Origin: Sipunculus nudus
Taxonomy: Eukaryota; Annelida; Sipuncula; Golfingiida; Sipunculidae
Assembly (NCBI GenBank): GCA_026874595.1
Contig: CM049320.1
Span: forward strand, 34,382,214-34,446,213
Direction of reading: 5' to 3'
DNA length: 64,000 nucleotides
The position numbers and the translations under genes were made by a program. Within the stretch, counting starts at the first letter, position 1. Each line of letters starts with the position of its first letter. Below are positions 58,050 to 64,000 of this stretch, one piece after another. A model generated the notes under the pieces. That model searched no databases, was not told the origin of the DNA, and worked only from the letters and a program-made list of their open reading frames with translations.

Positions 58050-61000
58050 CTACAAAATAAAAGCAGCAATTACTATTCAGAATGAAATTTCTTCAGGGAA
58101 AAATAATCCTTTGATGATTTAAAAGTTGATATTCAGAATTGATCATAAAACTACCTAATCAACTGTATAATACAGCAAGAGGGTTCTTAGCAAATTAATC
58201 ATGTTGATTATCATGTAAGGAAAATATGTTTTACTAATTAAATTTATTCATGTACCAGGTCTATCAGAACTATCTTGAAAGTGCAAGTGAGAAGACCAGA
58301 TATGCTGGATGTTAATGTGATCATATGGACTACTCTATTATTTGTAAATAATGTGTAATGCTGATAACAAACTATTGCTATATAGGGTCTACTGTTATAC
58401 CTGTATTTCTACCAAGGAATTTCTTCAAATTGGTGAACAGTTCTTCATTTGTGCCTGTTAACTTTAGTAGAGGACTCTTCCCTCCAATCACTAGCCTTTG
58501 ATATCTTATTTCATTTTTCAGGACTTCTGCTTTTCTTGTTTTGTTTTGTATATTCCTGACAAGATTATCAACTTCCAGCATGCTTGTACATGGGCCACCA
58601 TGTTCTTTCACTAGTTTTGTAATTTTCTGCTTTGCTAAGACTGCTTTCTGCCTTTTACTCTCTTCTCTTTGTCTGGCTTCAATTAACTTTGCTTTGTTTT
58701 TTTCAACAACATCATTCTGCTCCCTCTGATGTTGCTGCCGCAATTTTGGGGCCATCGACGAAGCAATCTGCAAAAGTTGGGCCTGCTCATCTTCAGGTTT
58801 ATCTGAGAACCACTTGCTCATAGTGTTGTTTCTTTTCAGCATGTTAAGGGTTGTGTGGTGATGTAATGACGAATGTCTTCGTCTAAACAAGCTTGAATCC
58901 AAATCACCAAATGAGGCTTCACCAACTAAGTTGGTGAGCAGACAATGGGCCATTTTTTCTCGCAAATGTTCATCTTCAACTTCGAAGTAACGTCCATTTG
59001 GAAGGAAATCATACAGCTGACGCTTGGTTACATCCAGGAACTTCTCACAGATCTTTCCAAGAAACATCTGGATACTGGCCTGCTGCTGGTTTTCTACACT
59101 GTAGAGAGACTGAAATTGCTCATGGGCTGCTACTTCAAACTCCCCATCAAAAACCGACGGGCAGTCGAAAGATGTGGCAAGGAGACACGGATTCTGTGCC
59201 CAGTACTGTAGTTTGGAAACCATCATGTTTACGTATTTGTAAAAGTCCAAATATGGTGTGTGACTTCTGACCAACTGCCAATATGGGCCTGTTATTTTAT
59301 AAAAAATAATGCCAAGGCCCACTATGAAGGAATCAATGGTGTCACACTTCGCATCTTCAAGGACACTTTGCTGCTTCAAGTTGCCACCGACATTAAATTC
59401 ACTAAAAAACCTGACAATGTCCTCTCTGTGAAAATGCAAAGCTGCACTGCTTTCAAACATGTTGTTGAAGCGGTTACTGCGATAACTTGAGATCAGAGAT
59501 TTGATGTTTTGCATTTTACAAAATGCGATCCACATGTCCCTGCAACCACTTTTTTCATCACCACGAGGACCCATTATGTCACAGGCCAATCTAATGTATC
59601 TGGTGGTGGCACTTTCTGAAGAGTTCCTGAATCTGTAGAATGCTGGCAATGAATCTCTTCCCAATTGTCCAAAATCTTTTTCAATTTCATGACAGACCGT
59701 TTCAGCTCCGCTGCTTAGACCTAGGAGGAAGTGTGCACTGCAGTGTAAATACTGTAGCTTGTCATCTGGTTTTAACTCCAGCATCCTTTGCCGTTCAATG
59801 TCAAAGGCTTTGTCGAAAGACTTCATCACGGCGGCTCGATCACTCATCAATCCAACTAAATTAGACAGCATCTTCTTTACCTGCAAATCCGCATTTACTG
59901 GATCTAATACTGAAGATATTTCTTTTAACATCCTGAAAGATATATCTAATAGGGTGCCAGTGTCTTCAGTATGGACACTGGTGTATCCAGTACTGAGTGT
60001 TTCACCCTTCTCTAAGTGCACCTGCATTCCGACATACTTTACATGATCTTTCGTGGTACCGTCAATATGAACGTCAAAGTGCTGGCATACCATTTCATTG
60101 GCTAGATGATACTTTGCCAGGATATGACCTTGGTCAGCGAACCGAATGGCAGAACGTTCGGATGGGAGTTCTTCTATTTGAACTTCTCTTTTCATTAAGT
60201 TTTTGCTCACAATTTTTATAACTTTGGCACAATTCTTTCCGGACAATCCTGCTTCCCCCATGAGTTCTATCACACATTTAACAATTTCTGGCGAATACTT
60301 TCCATTTTCAGTCTTTGTTACCAGCTTTTCACCTCTAAGCAGAAGAATTTCAGATTCCATGTTTTCAAGTTTCCCCTGTAGTGCTGCAATTACTTCTTTT
60401 TTCTCCTGGATGCACTGGCGCAATTTGATTTTCTTAGTCTTTTCTTTGGATAGTTCAGTCTGAGTTGCCTTTAGCTGTCTCTTTAGCTCCCACTGTTTTG
60501 AGTTTGACAATTGCATTTGCATAGCATTTTGTTTATTCTTTATGCCTTGTTCCTTTTCATTTAATCGTTTTTCTCTTTTCAACAACTTCTTGTACTGTGG
60601 ACTTGCAAGCAAGGTTTCATTTGATTTTATTGTCCTAGATTGATCTTTGATCTTTCTTTGCAATAAAACAATTTGTTGTTCTTGGTATTTTGTGTGTTCC
60701 TGTTCTCTTTTGGTATTTTCTTCTTCTTGTTTCAGCTGTTTGTTGCATTCCCTTAGGCTTTGTTGCAGTGCTTCCTGCATGGTCTTTAACTGCCCCATCT
60801 CTTTACTTTGCTTTTCAATTAATCCTTTCAACTGTTTTATTTCAACACCTTTTTGTACAAGTTTGACTTTGTGCATAGCAGACTGATCTTGAATGTTGGA
60901 ATGCATGTCAATGCTTACATTTTGCATCTTTGTTTGACCTTCATTTTCACTCAAAGATTCCTCTTGATGAATGTCTTCTACACTTGAAGTATTGCCTTGA

Positions 61001-62010
61001 ATATCAATGTTCAGGTAACATGTATTATCAATGTCACCTGATTTTATGCCATTATTGACCTCGCAGGCTAATACTGAGATACTCCTCATGAAATACTCAT
61101 ACTGTTCAGACTTTTTTTTTCTTTTTGTGAGTTTGTGGTAACTTTTCATGATTTGTTGCACACATGTTTTCATTTTTCCTTTATCATAAGTTCCCTCAGG
61201 CATTTTTTTCAAAATTTCAATCCACCGAAGCATGTAATCGAAGGGTAAATTTTCTTTGTTTCGGAAGAGTTCCAATTCAACAAGAAAACCATTGGTAACA
61301 GAAGTAATTTGGAAGGCAGATAAATCTGTATAATCCAGAAGTGAATGACGACCAATCCCATTCTGAGAAAGAAATAATCCCACAAAATTCAAGTCAACAT
61401 TTTCACTGTAGAATTTTTGGCGTTCCTGCGAACTCAATTTTAACAATGAGGAAACAGCCTTTTCAATTAATGGTCTAAACTTTGCACTTGGATAGGACAC
61501 TGTAAACAATTTAACAGAAAACTCTCCAAGTTGATTCCAAGTTTTATGGCAAATCTGTCTCAGTAAGTACAACTGTACCAGAATCTTTTTTGTACAGTGC
61601 AGGACTGGAGGATCAGGTCTTCTTCCCCTCCCTTTCACTGTTAGGATATTCTTCAATGTATTGAGATAATCATCATCTGAAAAACAAATTGCATTTTTTT
61701 CTGCTGAAAGCGTAAGAATCAGACACATCTTATTACTTGATATGTTCACAAAAATTAAATACTAAAACATACAACTGCTTAAAGTGATTATAATATTCAT
61801 ATTGTGGAACTAGTAACTTTAATACAATTTTTCTGGCTTAATATGAGTCAATATTTTGTACCATTTGTGCAAATCATTAGCAATAGGTCAAATTTAAAAT
61901 GGGCATATAATTATTTATGTATTTTTACCAATTTCACTGATAATTTCTCCAGGTAAATCTGATTCTGCACTGGTAATGGTAGTATCTCCAGGTGGATCAG
62001 TCCTATCCAT
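57553..62010 (-). CDS. hAT-like transposase, three exons, 1,284 residues
   Basis: Joined exons 62,010-61,929, 61,676-58,401 and 58,049-57,553 give 3,855 bp without a stop; all junctions are GT-AG and keep phase. The start ATG has a good context (AAACCATGG). The parts are: residues 1-290, helical N-terminus with a KGRGRRPDP basic patch; 291-477, Gln/Lys/Glu-rich coiled coil; 487-560, a helical lead-in (KYSPEIVKC). An RNase H-like core follows with Asp566 (HIDGTT), Asp640 (MSDRAAVMKSF), Cys673-x2-His676 (LHCSAHFLLGL) and a late Glu947 (LVGEASFGDLDSSL). Then come a Lys/Glu-rich helix (1006-1053) and the exon-3 tail. The order D, D, CxxH, E matches hAT-type enzymes, which cut and paste DNA in the nucleus. 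No BED zinc finger is seen. Residue roles are inferred. Confidence 0.8.
58401..61676 (-). CDS. Transposase exon 2 (core exon)
   Basis: One 3,276-bp exon between the acceptor TTTGTTTTTCAG (ending 61,677) and the donor ACAG then GTATAA (58,400). If the donor is ignored, the frame runs on for GITVDPI and a stop at 58,378, so an unspliced transcript would make a form without the C-terminal domain. The same frame is open upstream of the acceptor to 61,749, but with no ATG at the far end. The exon carries the coiled coil and catalytic core. Confidence 0.8.
61929..62010 (-). CDS. Transposase exon 1 (start)
   Basis: 82 bp encoding MDRTDPPGDTTITSAESDLP then GEIISEI and one base of the next codon. The donor GAAATTG then GTAAAAA joins to exon 2 to complete Asp28. 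The short acidic leader has no signal peptide or zinc finger. Confidence 0.65.
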
Positions 62011-62628
62011 GGTTTAAGCCTCTCTTCTTCACTTTGCAGCAGTCGTCAGTCTCACAGAAAAAAAACCTTTCCCATCAAAACCTAAAATTTCAATAGAACA
62101 AATAAATTTCTCACTTTTTTTAAACATAAGACTTGCTCTTGGACTCTAATAACAAATAAATCCAGTGGATTGTTTACCAGATTGTCAAACAAAACCCCTG
62201 TTTTATCGCCCAAGCTACTTTCGGTAAAAACTGATATTATCGCCCACTGACGGTGGTTCGTATAAATTGCTAATTTTTGCTTTAAATATTCCAAACCGTT
62301 TTTCCAAATTAAATCACAATAAATTTGAGATAATATTATAACATAATCTTTTAATGATAACTTTTAGGGTAAGCCGTGTGACTAGAAACTAAAGCCCAAA
62401 CTTGCACTGTAACGGCATAATTACCAGCGGCGGAAATTCAAAATTCACTCATCTTCGAACATCAATATTTCACCAAACACACATAAATTTTCAGAAATAT
62501 TTACATACTTTGTTTAAATATGAACATAAGAAGGTAACTGCCCACAAAATTAAGGATATCTTACCATTTTGCATGATCAAATGGAACCTTCTTTAGGAAA
62601 AGGCCGTGTTGACATGCAGACCATGGGC

Positions 62629-62639
62629 GCAGCCATTTT
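62629..62639 (-). promoter_or_regulatory. YY1-like site in the presumed promoter region
   Basis: AAAATGGCTGC on the minus strand, in a locally CpG-richer patch (62,600-62,670) about 620 bp upstream of the transposase ATG. The same 11 bases occur at the left end of the element. No TATA box was identified. Regulatory role is a guess. Confidence 0.25.
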
Positions 62640-63261
62640 GGAGACGTCGGGTCATCCGGGGTTCACACATTCAATCGCATGGGGATTTTTCGCCCTTGGG
62701 ATGCCTGTTTAGTTTCGTATACGAGTAAAATCGCAAGAATTTACACTTTTGTTTGGTATATAGTTTATAGGGGGTTAAATAATCGTATCTTGATAATATT
62801 TCGTGACATCCAGCGAAAATTCAATGGAATTTGCAGATTTTTCTCGATTTCAATTATTTTCCCTCACCGTATAGTTTCGAATTTTATACCGTTGGCTAGC
62901 TCTGTATCTTAGCTTTTGAATGATGTCAACAACAAGCACATGCGGTGCTTGGCGTAAAATCCCCAACGCATTTTTGATCACATGTCTGGGCACACACTTG
63001 AAGCTGAGGTGTCACTGGGCTGTCACTCCCTGCTGCAGCACTGTCGCACAGCCCGCGACATGGGTTTTTAATCCCAGGATTGCACATCTTTTGATAGTTT
63101 TAACTTTATTGTATGTTATATCAATTTAAAGGGAAAATCATACAAATTACTGTGATACAAGTTTTATTATGATTAAGTACCAACTAATTAGGCAAACTGG
63201 AGATTAAAGATGGCCATTTTCAGACTACAGAGGCCGTTTTCTGCCACTGTAATGTGCTTCG

Positions 63262-63280
63262 TGCTGGTACCTAATATTAT
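63262..63280 (-). repeat. Right terminal inverted repeat and target duplication
   Basis: TGCTGGTACCTA (63,262-63,273), the inverse of the left end, followed by ATATTAT (63,274-63,280), which duplicates 56,655-56,661. The array sequence GACTGATTGATAAATG continues at once. Confidence 0.85.
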
Positions 63281-64000
63281 GACTGATTGATAAATGCCTA
63301 AACCTACTTTCGAAATAACAGCCTCATTCATATTCAGAACGCCACTGGCCTATCTAGTTTTTTAATGATTTCTTTCTGCAACGAAAAAAAGCCAAATCGC
63401 CCTCCTTCTTGTTAACTTGTCCTTTTGCTACAAAGTCACCCAAAGTTTCATAATTTGTCAGGTTCTTATCTGTCTCTCTTGGAATCTCAGGATGACCTCG
63501 TAGTTCCATTATATAAACAACTACTGTGCAGCCTTTGTATTTCACAAGAGTCCTTCCTGCGATAAAAGAAAATTAGAATGTGACCAGTCCTTTTAACGTA
63601 ACCGATGTTCATGAACACCTAACATGGTTACCAGCATTCAAAATATCACAACCTTTTCATTGTAGTCCTCCAACGTCTGATTTTAGTGAATTCAGAATCT
63701 TTCCATCATTGGAAAGTACTGTAGAAAGGGCAATAGACCTTCGTAATATTAAAGGATGCAGATTGTTCGTACTAATGATGCATTGTTTATCTGGTTGATA
63801 GGTAACAGATTCACATTTTTGGTTCTTCAACTCCCCGTGTAAAGGCTCTCACAATAACACCTAATGTACTTCTTTGAGCCATTGAAAATTAGACTTTGGC
63901 TTGCTCTCTTATTTGGAAATCTCCCTTCGTTTCCGAGCATTAGATTGTGAATGATTCATTTTTTGTCTATGCTTACTTTTGAGATCACAACGTCACTAGA
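63281..64000 (-). repeat. Tandem array, right block
   Basis: Continues the unit interrupted at 56,654. It contains the landmark CCTGCGATAAAAGAAAAT at 63,557, the block TTGTAGTCCTCCAACGTCTGATTTT near 63,660 and the next unit's GAAATCTCCCTTCGTTTCCGAG near 63,918. It runs off the window. Confidence 0.85.
63354..63556 (-). pseudogene. Exon-like frame in array unit, best preserved splice acceptor
   Basis: The polypyrimidine stretch TAATTTTCTTTTATCGCAG precedes a minus frame with VYIMELRGHPEIPRE, then TNYETLGDFVAKGQ, KKEGDLAFF, RCRKKSLKN and a stop. The acceptor and frame agree with the other units in phase, one base being needed from the upstream exon. No function recognised. Confidence 0.45.

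Larger units (their letters stand above)
56662..63273 (-). mobile_element. 6.6-kb DNA transposon with intact transposase gene
   Basis: Both ends carry TAGGTACCAGCA as an inverted repeat (56,662-56,673 and 63,262-63,273), flanked by a 7-bp duplication. Removing the element restores a continuous array unit: the landmark spacing 56,268 to 63,557 (7,289 bp) minus 6,619 bp gives about 670 bp, the array period. Inside lies a single minus-strand gene with three exons and no visible damage. The short terminal repeat resembles hAT ends (YARNG-like TAGGT), but hAT target sites are 8 bp. Superfamily unassigned. Recent activity is likely, given the intact frame and clean ends. Confidence 0.85.

Noticed and set aside
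57869-58085. Plus-strand acidic frames opposite exon 3
   Set aside because: Antisense of the Ser/Asp/Glu linker; no splice or start support.
58541-60886. Several plus-strand frames of 60-95 codons
   Set aside because: They lie opposite the transposase core exon and are its antisense shadows.
58378-61749. Single 1,123-codon frame taken as the whole transposase
   Set aside because: It begins at GTG, not ATG, inside a likely intron, and ends just past a good donor. The three-exon model keeps phase at both junctions, adds a start with good context and a full C-terminal domain.

Overview
The window looks like AT-rich nuclear DNA of a metazoan, most likely a marine invertebrate; a bivalve mollusc is my best guess. 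The reasons are the mix of transposable elements (a Ty3/gypsy element with integrase before reverse transcriptase, CR1/Jockey-like LINEs with microsatellite tails, a Penelope-like element carrying hammerhead-like motifs, tRNA-derived SINEs), long (TA)n tracts, GT-AG introns and almost no host coding sequence. Species is inference. There are no operons or bacterial features. Ribosome binding sites and CRISPR arrays do not apply.

Layout. 1-6,990: a LINE fragment, then a broken minus-strand Gmr1-like retrotransposon (gag, protease, integrase, RT/RNase H, LTR piece), a 145-bp satellite, an inverted SINE and a LINE 3' end. 8,100-13,720: dispersed repeats and a second, gag-plus-LTR copy of the same retrotransposon. 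13,740-15,700: two Penelope-like copies head to head, each arm with a hammerhead-like motif. 16,270-18,640: LTR-like duplications and dispersed repeats. 19,890-22,130: possible minus-strand host exons, with a 180-bp satellite between them. 23,200-28,000: a second type of gypsy element carrying a nested 1.4-kb DNA transposon that has a target duplication. 27,630-34,700: a partial duplication of that gypsy element and its flank, including a foldback repeat. 34,700-50,600: SINEs, a LINE 3' end, hairpins, simple repeats and a possible host exon with good splice sites. 51,590-56,655 and 63,281-64,000: one tandem array of units of roughly 620-690 bp, whose minus strand repeatedly offers an exon-like reading frame.

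The standout is 56,662-63,273. A 6.6-kb DNA transposon has 12-bp terminal inverted repeats and a 7-bp target duplication, and sits inside one unit of the tandem array. Its minus strand carries an apparently intact gene of three exons whose predicted junctions keep frame. The predicted 1,284-residue protein has a long coiled coil, an RNase H-like core laid out like hAT transposases, and a C-terminal acidic linker plus small domain on its own exon. I cannot place it in a named superfamily from the sequence alone.

Overall, the window is a repeat-rich region of nested and duplicated elements. The only gene that looks intact belongs to a transposon. The gypsy, LINE and Penelope coding regions are all broken.
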